This document shows, one piece after another, positions 38,020-49,856 of a stretch of DNA of 64,000 nucleotides. Source of the stretch: Carettochelys insculpta. Taxonomy: Eukaryota; Chordata; Testudines; Carettochelyidae. The stretch lies in NCBI RefSeq assembly GCF_033958435.1, contig NC_134147.1, forward strand, positions 44,820,001 to 44,884,000, given 5' to 3'. Made by a program: the position numbers and the translations under genes. The notes below the pieces were generated by a model. That model worked only from the letters and a program-made list of their open reading frames with translations. It had not been told where the DNA came from and did not search any database. The first letter of the stretch is position 1. Each line of letters opens with the position of its first letter.

Positions 38020-39907
38020 GTCACAGGTTTTAACCGGACTACTTATTTCAATGCACTGATCACTGAGAAACCTCAAGATGATAATTTTAGTAACATCATT
38101 GTTAATAGTATTGTTCACTGCTAATCATTTGATCACAAAGTTCTAGCTAATCTGCTTGACCCACAGTATCACACCTACCCAGCTGCCTCAGAGGCCAGAT
38201 AATGCTTTCCTCTTGAAATCAATGGCAAAACTCCCTAGATCTTCCATGGTGCAAGACCGGACTTCAAAACCTCAGCTATCCCTTACTCAGCTGCCAGACC
38301 TCCAGCTTCCCCGCTGACAACTTCTTGTATGCAGTTTACGAATTACCAACCCAAAAATCTCTGGCATAATGAAAACCGAGTCTAAGCAACAGCAAATAAA
38401 TTGAATATGGCACCTAAAACCAAACATGACTACTGCATTGACTGAATTACTCATTTTACTCATTATAAACTTCCACGTTTTATGTTAATGGAAGTTAGCA
38501 TAGTATTTTTGATCTGCCATATACCAGTGTACCACAGAAGTCAGTCCAGCAAACACTCCCAGCACTTATTCAAAACTTCTCACGTGTTGTTTTAAGAGGA
38601 GATAATACTGAGCACAGACGCTAAAAAACAAAAGCTGTACAAGTATTGTATTTTAGGACTGCAAATAAATCTGTTTCATTTGGGAAGCCATTAAAAACAA
38701 CACATTTCTTACCATAAAATGTAGCTGGTGAAAGATACGAGATACACAAAAATGAAGTCTCTCTATTCCCAGAAAAGGCACACCAGAAGTGTCAGCAGTT
38801 CAAGTCTTCCTACACAATTATCTGCTTCAACTGCTTTCATAGGATTATAATCAAGGGCAAAGAGGATAGCTTATTATCTATGGTCTCTGCTGAAACTACC
38901 CTCAAGAGTACAGATGTGTAACAAGGTGTTTTTACAATGTGGGTCTTTCCCGTTAGGAAACATATTAAGGCTAATAGTTCATTTGACACGTCAAATGGAC
39001 TTCAAATTAGATATTTCTAATTTGTAACTTTGAGACAGTTATCCAGAACCCTCACTGACAATCCATTACACCATACTGTCCTGTTGGACAACAGTTGCAC
39101 CCATTAAATACTTTTTTGGCTGGGGATGGAAACAGGTGAAGGGGGAAAATTATTAATACAATTCACCTGCTGAGATAATTTTAGATTTAAAAGCTTTCCA
39201 GAGGAGAAGGAAGAATTTTGACTGCAGTAAAACTCCGCTGCCTGCTCCCCTTCAGGCCCTACAGTCATTTCTGCTAGCGTACACTAGACAGTGAATTATT
39301 TTGCCTGGTTTTAGCATACGCTGGATATATCTTGCAATGTAGAAATATTGATTTGCTGCATCAATTCCTTGTGCTGTCTCCTACCCCACTGCAAATGCAC
39401 TGAGAAACAGTCAAGAGGGGCAAATACATATTGGCACCTTCCACAGGAGTTAGCACTTGTCCTCCATTCAAAAAGGAGAGAACTATAACTTTTAGCATCT
39501 TGCAAATAACAAGAATATTTGAACATTTGGAATAAAAAGCAGCATTGATACAAATATTTCTGTGTTTCAGGGATGATAAAACTTTCCCAGCATGCCTGTA
39601 ACCATTACAGATGTTAGGTTCTAAGCTGTAATTCTCCAGGCACGTTCTCATACATACCTTCACAGACACGACTGTGCCGCCCTCAATCCTCCAATGCTTT
39701 GAATAAAATCCACCACTCCCATCTCTATTACTACTTCTTTTTCCTCAAAGGAACAAAGGAATCTCTGTTCCTATTACCTTCTGCCAAACAAACCAAAATG
39801 AGGGAGTGTAAACCTAACTGTTACACCTTGGCCTGCGAGCTGTACCAAGAACCATATACCTCAGGTGCTGGGCTGTGTTCTAATCAGCTCATGGCCCCAG
39901 CCTACAC
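38020..39907. other. ATXN7: intronic sequence, no recognised element
   Basis: Nothing assignable between the Penelope-like composite and the next CR1 tail. Confidence 0.45.
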
Positions 39908-40092
39908 TTTCATAGAATCTTAGAACACTAGAACTGGAAGGAACCTCAAGAGGTCATTGAGTCCAGCTCTCTGCCCTCTCAGCAGGACCAAGCACCATCT
40001 AGACCATCCCAGTAGGTATCTATCTAACCTGCTCTCAAAAATCTCCAGTGATGGAGATTCCACAACCGCCCAGGACACTTTGACCATTACTG
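39908..40092 (-). mobile_element. CR1 LINE 3' end, minus strand
   Basis: The plus strand reads CATAGAATCTTAGAACACTA, GAACTGGAAGGAACCTCAAG, AGGTCATTGAGTCCAG and GGAGATTCCACAACC, the reverse complement of a canonical CR1 3' end. 5'-truncated after about 180 bp. Confidence 0.85.
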
Positions 40093-40917
40093 CTACAGGC
40101 TTGCCTGTATAGACAAGAGAGATGCAAATCCCTATGTGCATCTTCTTCCCTAAGTGCATTACAAAGAAGTAACCAGCTTTCAGAGTCAGTTTGAAGATGG
40201 CAATTTTAGGATAAATTTTGATTGAGGGCATTTTTTCTGCATTGCTTACATGATTGATAATGTTATACGCTGCTACAGGGACACTATCATAATACCACAT
40301 TTTCTGCGCTATTCTCCTTTGCTTGAGCTTTTATTATTGTTTAAGAATGGTGACGGTGATCACTCATTGATGAGTATGATTATCTTCCATCGGAGCTGTG
40401 GATCCTGAGGTGGCTGATAAGGCCTATCCTTGAACCACAAGTTCTATTACATGTTTTAAGAATACAGAAGAAGACACCAGAAAGGCAGCTATGCCAAGCA
40501 TTACTGGATATCCCCTGTTCTGAGCATTACCCAATATTGTCTACTTGAAGTAGAAGGGCACTCTGGGCTAACTTCCAGTGCTATTTTTTGAGAACTGCTA
40601 GATGTTGGTGATCTTTTGTGCATGAAAGAGAATTTAAGTACTTGTCCATTCTTGCTTCTTACATGGTTTGAGCTACTCAGTATCCTCAAAACCTATGGAG
40701 GCACTAGGTATCTTCAAAGATCAGACTCATATTATTGCAGTGCCCCCAAAACACACTGCATGCTATCCAAGCAGAAAGGAAGACAGTCCCAGCTTACAAT
40801 CAAATGTTCTATTTGCAGCACTACAATAGTCACTTCCACAAGAATAGTGAAATCACAAACCTTGGTTTCAAATAAGGAACATTAGGAATAGAACGAATGA
40901 AAGTGAACACTACAGAT
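40093..40917. other. ATXN7: intronic sequence with one unassigned repeat-like block
   Basis: The block at about 40345-40440, with CACTCATTGATGAGTATGAT, looks like a dispersed repeat, but I cannot name it. Confidence 0.4.
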
Positions 40918-41330
40918 CAGTGGTTCTCAACCCTGGGATCTGGAGCTACCGGCGGGAAAAGGGGGGAGCGCAAGCTGGGCCACCATTTGCTTGAGCCTGG
41001 GACAGAAAGCCAAAGTCCTGATGCATGGTGTGAAAGCCTGGAGTGGAGATCCAGCACCTAGGGCTGAAGCTGATGCCTAAGCAACTCAGTTTTGCAGGGC
41101 CTCACATACCATGGGTCTCAGTCAGAGCCCAATTACCCTGGCTTATACATGCAGAAAAACAGTTGTGGCAGAGGTGGGCCATGGCGTTTTATAGTATGTT
41201 GGTGGCAGCTTTAAAGAGAAACCTTCTAACTAGCAGCACCTCTGATTTTTCAAATTGTTCAGTAGAAACACTTACAATTTTTAAAGCATTAAAACTCACC
41301 TTTACAGTTTACTTGTAACTATTTCATTAT
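40918..41330. mobile_element. hAT-like left-end fragment
   Basis: Starts CAGTGGTTCTCAACCCTGGG, a hAT-type terminus, and continues through G-rich CCTGGG/AAGCC repeats typical of reptile hAT non-autonomous interiors. The matching right terminus and 8-bp duplication were not found, so it is probably truncated. Confidence 0.5.
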
Positions 41331-42253
41331 ATCCAAAAGACCTACTGTCCCGTGAAACACTTTGTATGTCTGAATCTTAACATTCTGTTAACATACAAGG
41401 AGATCTGTGGAAGAAATTTTCCCGATAAAATATTAAATGTGACTTGCGAACGCTGTTCTAAAGACTCTTGTGCCTTTCTGCTCATGTAATTATTTATTTC
41501 GATTTAATAAACATATTACACAATATACTTGCAAACAGAATTTGAAATCAACTCAACTCATCTCAACTCTCAGCTAAATAAAACTTAACTTTTTTCATGA
41601 GCTTCCTAATCAGCACCATATCTTCCAGCTGTCCCGTTCCCCCAGCCCCACCTCCCGCACACACTCCCCTAATATTGCCCAGTCTTATTTGACTTGAGCT
41701 TTGGCATCTGAACAATGGGCATTTTCTCACTGTAATCAAAAACCTGCAGCTGGCCATGCCAGCTGACTGGGACTCAGTGCACTTGAGTTGCAGGGCTAGT
41801 TAACTGTGATGTACACACTTTGGCTTGGACTGAAGCCAGGACAATAGGACCCTGGAAAGGGGAAGGATCCAGAGTTTGGGCTGCCTCACTGGAACATCTA
41901 TACTGTAATGAACCAATCTAGAAGACAGAGCTCCCTGAACCAGAGTCCGATGGCACAGACCAGGTCTGAGTAGCAGCAGACACCTTTTACAGTCTTTTCA
42001 CTAACTCTTCCTGCAGCACATACAAATAGAAAAGATGGGGAGAGTCAATAAGTCTGATTGAAATTCACATGACCTTTAGGGAGGAAGTGCAGCTGCCTCA
42101 CCCACCTTCTGGAAATGGTTTTCAAATCAAAGATAGTGTCAGTCAAGGCAGCACTCTCCACTGGCAGTGACTGAACAGCTGATTCAGGAACACCTGATTG
42201 GGAGCAAGTACTGCAAGCTGCTGATCAAGCTATCCTCACAAAGGACACCCACC
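41331..42253. other. ATXN7: intronic sequence, no recognised element
   Basis: Nothing assignable. Confidence 0.45.
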
Positions 42254-42310
42254 TATCAATAACAGCAACGAAGGGTCCTGTGGCACCTTACAGACTAACA
42301 GAAAAGTTCT

Positions 42311-42348
42311 GAGCATGAGCTTTCATGAGCACAGACTCACTTCATCAG
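42311..42348 (-). ncRNA. hammerhead-ribozyme-like motif in the Penelope-like tail
   Basis: Minus strand: CTGATGA, one extra A, an arm GTGAG with loop and returning CTCAT (helix II), then GAAAGC, loop TCAT, GCTC. The last part fits a minimal helix III (AGC/GCT) with C as the residue before the cleavage point. Penelope-like elements are known to carry hammerhead motifs in their terminal repeats. Against an active ribozyme: the additional A after CTGATGA and no obvious helix I partner. Sequence-level call only. Confidence 0.45.
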
Positions 42349-42422
42349 ATGCTGGTCTTGGAAATCTGCAGGCCAGGTATAAATAAGCCAGAGCAAGGGT
42401 GGGGATAACAAGGTTAGCTCAG

Positions 42423-43238
42423 TCAGCAAGGGTGAGGCTTACTACCAGCAGTTGATCTGGAGGTGTGAACACCAAGGGAGGGGAAGCTGCTTTTGTATTT
42501 AGCCAGCCATTCGCAGTCTTTGTTTAAGCCAGAGCTGAGGGCATCGAATTTGCAGATGAATTGTAGCTCAGAAATTTCTCTTTGGAGTCTGGTCCTGAAG
42601 TTTCTTTGCTGTAGGATAGCTACTTTTAAGTCTGCTACTGTGTGGCCTGGGAGATTGAAGTGCTCTCCTACGGGTTTTTGTATATTGCCATTTCTGATGT
42701 CTGATTTGTGTGTGTTTATTCTTTTACGTAGAGACTGTCCAGTTTGTCTGAGGTATATAGCAGAGGGGCATTGCTGGCACATGATGGCATAAATTATATT
42801 GGTAGATGTGCACCTGAATGAATCCACGATGGTGTGGCCGATCTGGTTAGGTCCTGTAATGGTGTTGCTGGTGTAGATATGTGGGCAGAGCTGGCAACGA
42901 GGTTTGTTGCATGGATGGGTCCCTGAGTTAGAGTGACTGTGGTCCGGTGTATAGTTGCTGGTTAGGATTTGCTTCAGCTTGGCAGGCTGTCTGTCGGCAA
43001 GGACTGGTCGGCCTCCCAAGGCCTGTGAAAGTGGGGGATCATTGTCCAGGATGGGTTGTAAATCCCTGATGATGCGCTGTAGAGGTTTTAGCTGAGGACT
43101 GTAGGTGATGGCTAGTGGTGTTCTGTTGGTTTCTCTCTTGGGTTTGTCCTGTAGTAAGGGGCTTCGTGGCACATGTCTGGCTCTGTTGATCTGTTTTTCC
43201 ACTTCCTCAGGTGGGTATTGCAGTTTCAAGAATTCCAC
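42423..43238 (-). pseudogene. Penelope-like GIY-YIG endonuclease fragment, frame open, YIG glycine lost
   Basis: 271 codons without a stop. There is no ATG at the left edge (the first codon is GTG), because the element is truncated there, so this is a partial protein. Order: a basic linker with RARHVPRSPLLQ, RPVLADRQPAKLKQIL, a Cys-rich knuckle (CNKPRCQLCPH), then IIYAIMCQQCP and YLRQTGQSLRKRINTHKSD, then a helical ending QREISELQF. In Penelope-like elements this domain nicks DNA for target-primed reverse transcription. YIG is YLR here: the expected Gly codon GGA is AGA, a single transition. The reverse transcriptase domain is absent. It lies antisense to nothing and in sense with ATXN7, inside its large intron. 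Confidence 0.85.
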
Positions 43239-43247
43239 GTATCAATA

Positions 43248-45000
43248 GAGTTCTATCTCAGATCCACATCTGCATTCTGAGTCACATGGTCACCTGAAGC
43301 ATCTAGGTATTTTAGAGCTGTTTTGCCATAAACTTCTCTATAATATTCAACAGAAGTACATGATTCCGTACTGGACAACAGTTAGCCATACTGAGAGTGT
43401 TGACTGCTGACTTCTGTAGCTAATGTGACTTCTTCATGGGTTTGTCTTCACTAAGAATTAGCTGTAGAGTAATCTTGTGTAATCATGTTAACTAGCATGG
43501 CATTAAACATGACTTTAGAATGGATACAGATAGGGACAAGTTATGTTTAACATTTCATCAGTTGGCAGTGATTAAACTTATAGTTCTAGTAGAGTTTCAT
43601 CACAGCCAGTTAACATGTTAAACAAAACTTGTCCCTGTCTACACTAACTGCAAAGTCACAGTGGGTGGGATTCCTCAAACCCACGTTCGAATTTTTTAAC
43701 AAAAACAAGGCCTAAATAAAAATGGCATCCTGCTTTCCCAAGGGAGGAGTTAATCTCCACTCAGAATGACTTAGTACTTTTCCACTGGCTATTACCAGAC
43801 TGGAAGAACATAGAGATTCAGTAGACAAGTTGTGACATGAAATATTCCCAGCACTCTGTTAGTGAGCATTACTGGCCTACTCAATCCATTAACATTTTAT
43901 CACCTTTAGCTATAACTCTACAGCTACCAAGCAAGCAGCTAAATCTACTCAATTTTGTCCACAAAATAATCAGAAATTCTCATGATTGTAGGGACTCTAA
44001 TCAGCCACTGAGTTCAATCAGCCAAAACCAATCCACCGGCAGACTCTGTACATGCTATAATAGAGACAAACTCTCCTTAAACTATGGCATAACAACTCAA
44101 AAATTCTTTGCAAGACATCAATTTTGGCCAAGACTTTCATGACAAATGCTGTCTTCCCTTTCACTTCATTTGTTGCAGGTCATCTGTAAACTACAGGAAG
44201 GGCAAAGCTCTTCAAGCAGGCACAAAGGGAACATCAACAGGATACAGAGAAACTGCCTTTTAGGTATGGTGTTTATCTCTTCAAAATAGTGAAGTTTGGT
44301 CTTCTCTCTTTTTTCCTAATGAACTTTGTGGGATGGGGAGTCTCACATGTACAACATGCATACATATGAACTTATCGAAAGAACAAGGTGAAAACAGGAC
44401 ACTTCATGCTTTCCTTAGATGTTGATGATAATTAAAAAAATACAAGCAAACAATTTTAAACTAGCTAACCAGTATGCCCCCCCGCCCTCCCTCCTTCAAC
44501 TGCTCTGTCCTCAACCTTGTGATGTCATAATTCCATTAGCTCTTTTGTTACTGCAGAGTTTTCCAGGGTAGGCAAGATATAAATATATGTAATGAACCAA
44601 ACAAACAATCTCTTTTCCTAACCACTTTGGAAGGGCTTCATACATTCATGAACGTTACTACGTCTATGCTGAAGGCAGATATCTGTAACAACCCCTCACT
44701 CACCAGGGTCCATATTTGTAATTAATTACTGTAGCATTTTTACTTTAATTTTCGTAAACTTCCATCTAAAATGAAATAAGCAAAAAGAAGTTTTACCACT
44801 GTCAGTTTCCCTGTTTCATGTCTGTTCTTTGCCACTGCTAAATTTGTAAAAAAGAAAACGTAAAATTACAAAATGGACAGTGGAAATGGAGTAGGTGGTG
44901 TGATTAACTTCCACGCCTGTCAGTACCACTGCTCAGAACTTTCCTAAACGGCAGCAGAGTGAAGTCAATTTATTCCTTGTCAATTGCATGTTGCTTACAG
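43248..45000. other. ATXN7: intronic sequence, no firmly recognised element
   Basis: A segment at about 43440-43660 contains GTTTGTCTTCACTAA and CTGTCTACACTAA with mirrored GGACAAGTT/AACTTGTCC. It may be a decayed relative of the GTCTACACTAGC MITEs, but its ends are not defined. Confidence 0.4.
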
Positions 45001-45084
45001 GGTCCTGAACAGCAACAACTTGCACTTTGCTCCAGCTTGTCAAAGTCAGGAGCAGCAGAACCCCAGAACTGCCTGCAAACTTTG
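45001..45084 (+). other. exon-like segment on the plus strand
   Basis: 84 bp open in one frame, preceded by TTGCTTACAG and followed by GTAAGAG, so both splice-site consensus patterns are present. It would be antisense to ATXN7 inside its intron. The encoded residues (PEQQQLALCSSLSKSG...) match no family I know. Could be chance. Confidence 0.2.
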
Positions 45085-46540
45085 GTAAGAGAACACTTTT
45101 TTGCTTTACTCTTCATTCCATTTAAAAAATTCTTTTTACAACCTTACAAGCTAAACATATTTTTCTAAACTAATGTTTTAGATTCTGTAGAACCTCATGA
45201 CACTCTCCTGGGATTGCCACTTGTTTGCCACAACTGAGTAGATTTTCAAACCCTGTTTACTACACTTTTTTTTCCTTCAGAATTACCGACTTCAAATGAA
45301 AGTGTAACACATACTATAGACATGTTAGCTCCCTTTCCTGTAGGACAAATAACAACCATACTATGTGTTTGATGAATAAGGTCCCTTGTAGAACCCTGCA
45401 CATCCACACAACTTGTATCATGGATATAACGTGGATATATGTAGAGCTGCAGGGCTCTACTGACAATAAGCAAGGACTAGCAGGACCATGACCCCTGCGT
45501 GGCAGCTGCCTGACTGTACATGGCTGGGGAGGTGATGGCAGACTGCCATTGGACAGGACCAGCTACCGGATATAGAGGCCAAGTTAGCTGGACTCCCCTC
45601 TCTCTCCCGCCAGCATGTTTCTGGCTCACTTGGCCACTGTCACCAGCAGCTGGCCCTGGGGAGGCCTGCTTTCATGACCTCAATAGCTAGGCTCCTGAAG
45701 GCAACTATAGTGCTGCAGTCAGTGTCCCGGAGTAACCAGTTGTAGTTGTAAGAGAAATGCTTCCATCCTGCTCCCCTCACAGGCCTGGCTGCCAACAGAG
45801 TGGCCATACGTGCTAGGGGACAGGGTGTAGTGGGAGAAGGCTACAGTCCCTCACCCCTGGTAACTCTAAATTGGGGCAGGGAGAGTGCGTGAGCCTTGGG
45901 CTGGGTGTCACTGGGCAGTGGAGACACCTAGGTTGGTCAGGTACCCTTCTCTTTACACTGTGCCCCTCCCACCAAACATGGGGAGGCAGGAGTCATTGAT
46001 GATAAGAAGGATGAATATGAATGTTACCCTACACTAAGATTTCACGTTCATACCGGGAAGTTAAATTAAAAAGATTAGGCTTTATGCATCATTTCTGAAC
46101 ATTATCTATTGCATACAAGGCACTATGTTTTGGTTTATGTCCCACAGCAAGAAGCTGGTTTGCAGAGGAACTGAATCCCCGGGTGGTTCATGGACAGTAG
46201 GTGATAAGATGCTGGGTAGAGGAACTGGAGCACAGTCTGTCATATAAACAACGTAGATAAAAATAATTGTACTGAATTATTTCCAGCACAATCTTACATC
46301 TAACATAGTGAAACACTGACTGTAGTGAAAAGAATTCAGTACACTGAATACTTAGAAATACAACTCTCATGAGCCAAATGGTGTCTAGTCTTTGCTCCCA
46401 GCCACCAAAGACCTCTGAATCTAAAAGCATGTCTGAGATGTTGTATTCACACTCCACACCAGCTGCTGTAGTCCATGCCATGCTTCAAAGCTCAGCATGA
46501 ACCTTAAAAAGCTATAACATACTGGGTCCACGTTACAGTC
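45085..46540. other. ATXN7: intronic sequence, GC-richer block unassigned
   Basis: 45480-45970 is noticeably GC-richer than its surroundings, without CpG enrichment or recognisable ends. It may be an old transposon. Nothing else. Confidence 0.4.
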
Positions 46541-46543
46541 TAT

Positions 46544-46817
46544 GGGCTTGTCTACGCTTGCCTCCAACTTCGAAGGCGGCATGGTACTCAGGGCGACGGG
46601 CGATTATGAATGAAGTACTGCAGTGAATATGCAGCACTTCAATAGGCTAATTTTCCCCCAGGGGAACTTCAGAGAGTCAGAGTTGACACTTCGAAGTTGC
46701 AGCGGGGGAAAATTAGCCTAATGAAGTGCTGCGTATTCACCGCTGCACTTCACTCAGTCTCCCGTCGCCCTGATTACCATGCCCCCTGAGAAGTTGGGGG
46801 CAAGCGTAGACCCAGCC
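46544..46817. mobile_element. MITE with GTCTACGCTTGCC termini
   Basis: Ends GGGCTTGTCTACGCTTGCC and, inverted, GGCTGGGTCTACGCTTGCC. The arms mirror each other (TTCACTGCAG/GCGGTGAATA-type, AGGCTAATTTTCCCCC and GGGGGAAAATTAGCCT). Flanking triplets are TAT and TGT. The termini relate it to the elements at 24734 and 52334, but the interior differs. Confidence 0.75.
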
Positions 46818-46914
46818 TGTATCTGGTAAATGTCCTTGAAGATCCTGCGTCAACTGAAGAGAAAGGTATGGTAGCACAGAATGGGAGACACCTGGAAGAT
46901 ACCAACCACGAGAA

Positions 46915-47160
46915 GTGATGGTCCAGTAGTTAAGGTACTAACCTGGGACTTAAGAGATTCAACTTTAATTGCCAGTTCTGCCAGAAACTGTATGATATTG
47001 GGCAAGTCACTTAGGTCAACATCCCCAATATACTCAGGAAGTTCAGTGCCTAAATACCTTTGAGGATCTGGAGCTTCCTCCCGCTGTGCCTTAATTCCTC
47101 ATTTGTAATTTGCGGATAATAGCACTATGTACCTTCTAGTGATGTTGTGAGAATAAATAA
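46915..47160 (+). repeat. MIR/CORE-SINE-like element
   Basis: A tRNA-derived head (GGTCCAGTAGTTAAGG as A-box region, GATTCAACTTTAATTGCC as B-box region), then GGGCAAGTCACTTAGG, TGCCTTAATTCCTCATTTGT, GGATAATAGCACTATGTACC and GTTGTGAGAATAAAT. This follows the MIR consensus order, with a roughly 70-bp insertion in the middle. Confidence 0.75.
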
Positions 47161-48122
47161 TAAAAAGGTTAGGAATAGAAAGACAATGGTAAGACAGAAT
47201 ATGTATATTCTGATGCAGACGTCCAATGTTTACAAGAACCCAGTCATATCATAAGAAGTTCCTCTGTTCAGAGTTGGTAGGATACAAAATATTCCTAAAC
47301 AAATGGGTTTAGGTGTAAAATTTTCTATGTCTCCTTTGGATGACTAAATACATACCGGTATTTGTTATTGCCCATCAGCTTTACTGACAAACACTAAAAC
47401 ATTAATAAGAATATTTTCCCTTTTGTTTTATTCTATAAAGAGAGATTCCCCCTGAACCAGGTAATATGTATTATAATCCCTTCAAATACAGGATTAAAAT
47501 TTGAATGAATTGCCAGGATAGACGTCTGAAAATAAACAGACCTTTTAAAATCTTGACAGTATATTTTTTCACTTTAATTCTAATACTATATTATCAATTT
47601 CCTTCAAATTTAGGTCCCAAATCCTGCAAGCTGTTCATGAGATTGAAGTCACTGGTTTCTGCACAGCCTCAGGGGACAAACTGCATGACTGGGTCGTTAG
47701 TGAAAGAAGAATCTCCTTCACCCTGCTAACCTTCAAAACAGAGAAACCTCTGACGTTTGCATTTTAGTACTGGCAGGTAGGAAGAAAGAGGTCTGAAAAA
47801 AATCAGCCCTAACTGATGGAACCAGGGCTCCATTAGTTAAGGTTGTAAAGATTTTTGATATCTCCATGTTTTGCACCACACTTAGCACAGCAGACACAAC
47901 TAATGCTCTTTGAGCACCTATGGTTTTATCAGACTTGTGCCAATGGAATGGAATAATGCATCAATGAAAATATATGTACACTGGAACAGTGACGGAAAGA
48001 ACTCGGGTGTTTCTGAGTCACGCAGTACGCATGTACTTCACTCCAACTTCTACAATGGATACCGCTTATTGATTTGAATCCAGTCTCGGGTAGTGAAACT
48101 AACTACTATAGTATGTCTGTAA
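47161..48122. other. ATXN7: intronic sequence, no recognised element
   Basis: Nothing assignable. Confidence 0.45.
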
Positions 48123-48130
48123 GCTACCAC

Positions 48131-48315
48131 CAATGTTCCCTCTAATTTTTTCCATCCATGGGTGGAATAAATTTTGTTGTGTGTCCAAGGCATGTGCAAA
48201 TTTGCACCACCAATAAAAACACATGCTGGCAGCTGCGGGCACTCTACTGATCCACAGGACGGTATCTGAATCTCTCCTGGATGGTGCCCACCTGCACAGT
48301 TTACGAGAAACACTG
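48131..48315. mobile_element. short hAT-like MITE with near-exact 8-bp TSD
   Basis: Starts CAATGTTCCCTCTAATTTTT. The inverted right end reads CAGTGTTTCTCGTAAACTG. The flanks GCTACCAC (48123-48130) and GCTATCAC (48316-48323) differ at one position. 185 bp, non-coding. Confidence 0.75.
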
Positions 48316-48323
48316 GCTATCAC

Positions 48324-49081
48324 TGACATTTTCAATTGTCATATTGACTGTGAAGAACAGGTCTGAGTCAATGTTTAGCACACGTGTGGCTCATATATGC
48401 TACATTTCCCAAAGATGATACCATCAGTGAAGTTCAATCAGTTTTAGCAACCTTAGAAAATTCTGAGGTTATTTCTCTGGTACAAACAGTGGTTTTGAAT
48501 TGAATCAAGCAGTCAGATATGACAACCAAACTTAGTACTATTTTTCTGCTCCAGTTACAAAATTACTGACAATATAAATACACATCAACTGTTGTTTACA
48601 CCTGCAAACACTATTTCTATTTGTCAAAATTCAACCTGTTTACCCTCGCTTTACTGCTTGCTGCTGGTATACCACTTCCACTATATATCAACAATGTGCT
48701 AAGTAATAAACTTGAGGCAATGATCTGACCGCAAAAAAAACAAACAAACAAAAAGTAGATCAGTGCTTTAATACTCAAACAGAACTGATCAAATCAATTA
48801 AAAACAAAAACAAAAACAAAGAGTGGTACAAGGGTGCTTCTCCTAAAGATATAGCCTGCTGGAAATGATTTAGGGCCGAAGGTCTGACAAATGCAAGTCA
48901 GCCAGGTTTATTATAATGCTTTTGGGTAAGTATGTTCATTAAATTAAGACCTCCACTAAGGAGCCTAAGGTACATAACAATGGTCTTGAAAATATGGTCA
49001 ACTTATGCATTTTCTAATAGCAGAATTACAAGCAGGGAAACCTCTTTGTGCACATTTGTTTTTTATAAATATCATGCTCAC
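48324..49081. other. ATXN7: intronic sequence adjoining the second ATXN7 coding exon
   Basis: This is the first part of the 37.9-kb intron in gene orientation. It contains short AAAC-type simple repeats near 48735-48820. No element recognised. Confidence 0.5.
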
Positions 49082-49150
49082 CTTCTCTACAGAGTCTCAT
49101 CGCTTCTCGATTTTTCCCATACTCCTTTAAACTTTCTTCTAATGCTGTTC
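49082..49150 (-). CDS. ATXN7: ATXN7 second coding exon
   Basis: This is a 69-bp internal exon. On the minus strand it is preceded by a T-rich tract ending TTTAAAG and followed by the donor GTGAGC. It enters in phase 1, completing Gly, and encodes TALEESLKEYGKNREAMRLC then Arg-Glu, leaving one base for Asp. This corresponds to the human ataxin-7 segment beginning TELDESFKEFGKNRE, with a handful of substitutions. Its length, both phases and both splice sites fit the flanking exons. It is too short to appear as a long open frame and was found by matching the expected protein segment to the reverse complement. The intron separating it from the start exon is 706 bp. Confidence 0.92.
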
Positions 49151-49856
49151 CTTTAAAAAAAAAATTACCCATCTATTAGGCATCATTTGACACAGGGCTT
49201 ACAAAGCAGTGGTAATACACTCACCTATCAGCATACCTGACAAAACGTGGGATCCTACGCTGACAAAGAGGGGAGATGACACATACAGGACTTGCACATA
49301 CACCATTCCCCACCATAAGAGCCAACACAGATATAAGGTATGGGCAACCACTGATCTACCCAGGATCCAAGAGCTCACACAGTTCACCTATGAAAGATGA
49401 TGCCCCACCTGAAGCTAGCCCAGACAGCCTCCTCCTTCACAGTATGGGGGGCATGGGGAAAGAAGAGGAGGCCCCTAGGAGTTATATACACATCTGCAAC
49501 TGGTGCACTGGGGATTACATGGGCCCAATGCTATGTTTCTTTCACACACCCACTAGTGCTCCCCAGATCCCAGGAATGGGGGAGGGGGAGGGGGAGTCTC
49601 CCGTCCGGGCTCCACCGGCGTACCCAGGATCCCGGAATGTTGCAGGAAATACACACTCGACCCTGCCTCTAGGGTTAGCACAGATTCGCCCAGCAGCGTA
49701 CCCAGGATCCCCGCGAGGGGGATCCCCAGCACCGGTGCCCCAGGGACGCCGGAGGTAGCGTGCCCAGGGCTCTGCCGGAGCGGTGCCGGCCGAGGGTGGC
49801 CCCTTTGCCCCGGCGCTCCCGATCCCCCCAGGGATGTGGGGGGGCGCTCTGCTCAC
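49151..49856 (-). other. ATXN7: ATXN7 intron between first and second coding exons
   Basis: A GT-AG intron of 706 bp in gene orientation. Its 5' half is GC-rich and lies inside the CpG island. Its 3' half is ordinary AT-rich sequence ending in a T-rich tract. It contains GGATCC-bounded GC-rich inverted repeats near 49.7 kb. No repeat insertion was recognised in it. Confidence 0.85.
49706..49727. promoter_or_regulatory. GC-rich inverted repeat with a CTCF-like core
   Basis: GGATCCCC and GGGGATCC flank a GCGA(G) centre, giving a short hairpin. The same bases include CCGCGAGGGGG, which resembles part of the CTCF consensus. CTCF sites flank the repeat in human ATXN7. No matrix score could be computed. 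Confidence 0.25.

Larger units (their letters stand above)
42262..43239 (-). mobile_element. 5'-truncated Penelope-like retroelement with 8-bp TSD
   Basis: TATCAATA flanks the insertion at 42254-42261 and 43240-43247. On the minus strand it enters directly in the linker upstream of the endonuclease, keeps that frame open to 42423, then has a 3' non-coding tail with the hammerhead-like motif and the end blocks CTGTTAGTCTGTAAGGTGCC and ACAGGACCCTTCG. No inverted half is present. The long open frame suggests the youngest Penelope-like copy in the window. Confidence 0.88.

Noticed and set aside
44650..45170. Idea that 45001-45084 is an ATXN7 exon
   Set aside because: Its splice sites are on the plus strand, opposite to ATXN7, and its residues do not match ataxin-7. 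It is kept only as a low-confidence antisense candidate.
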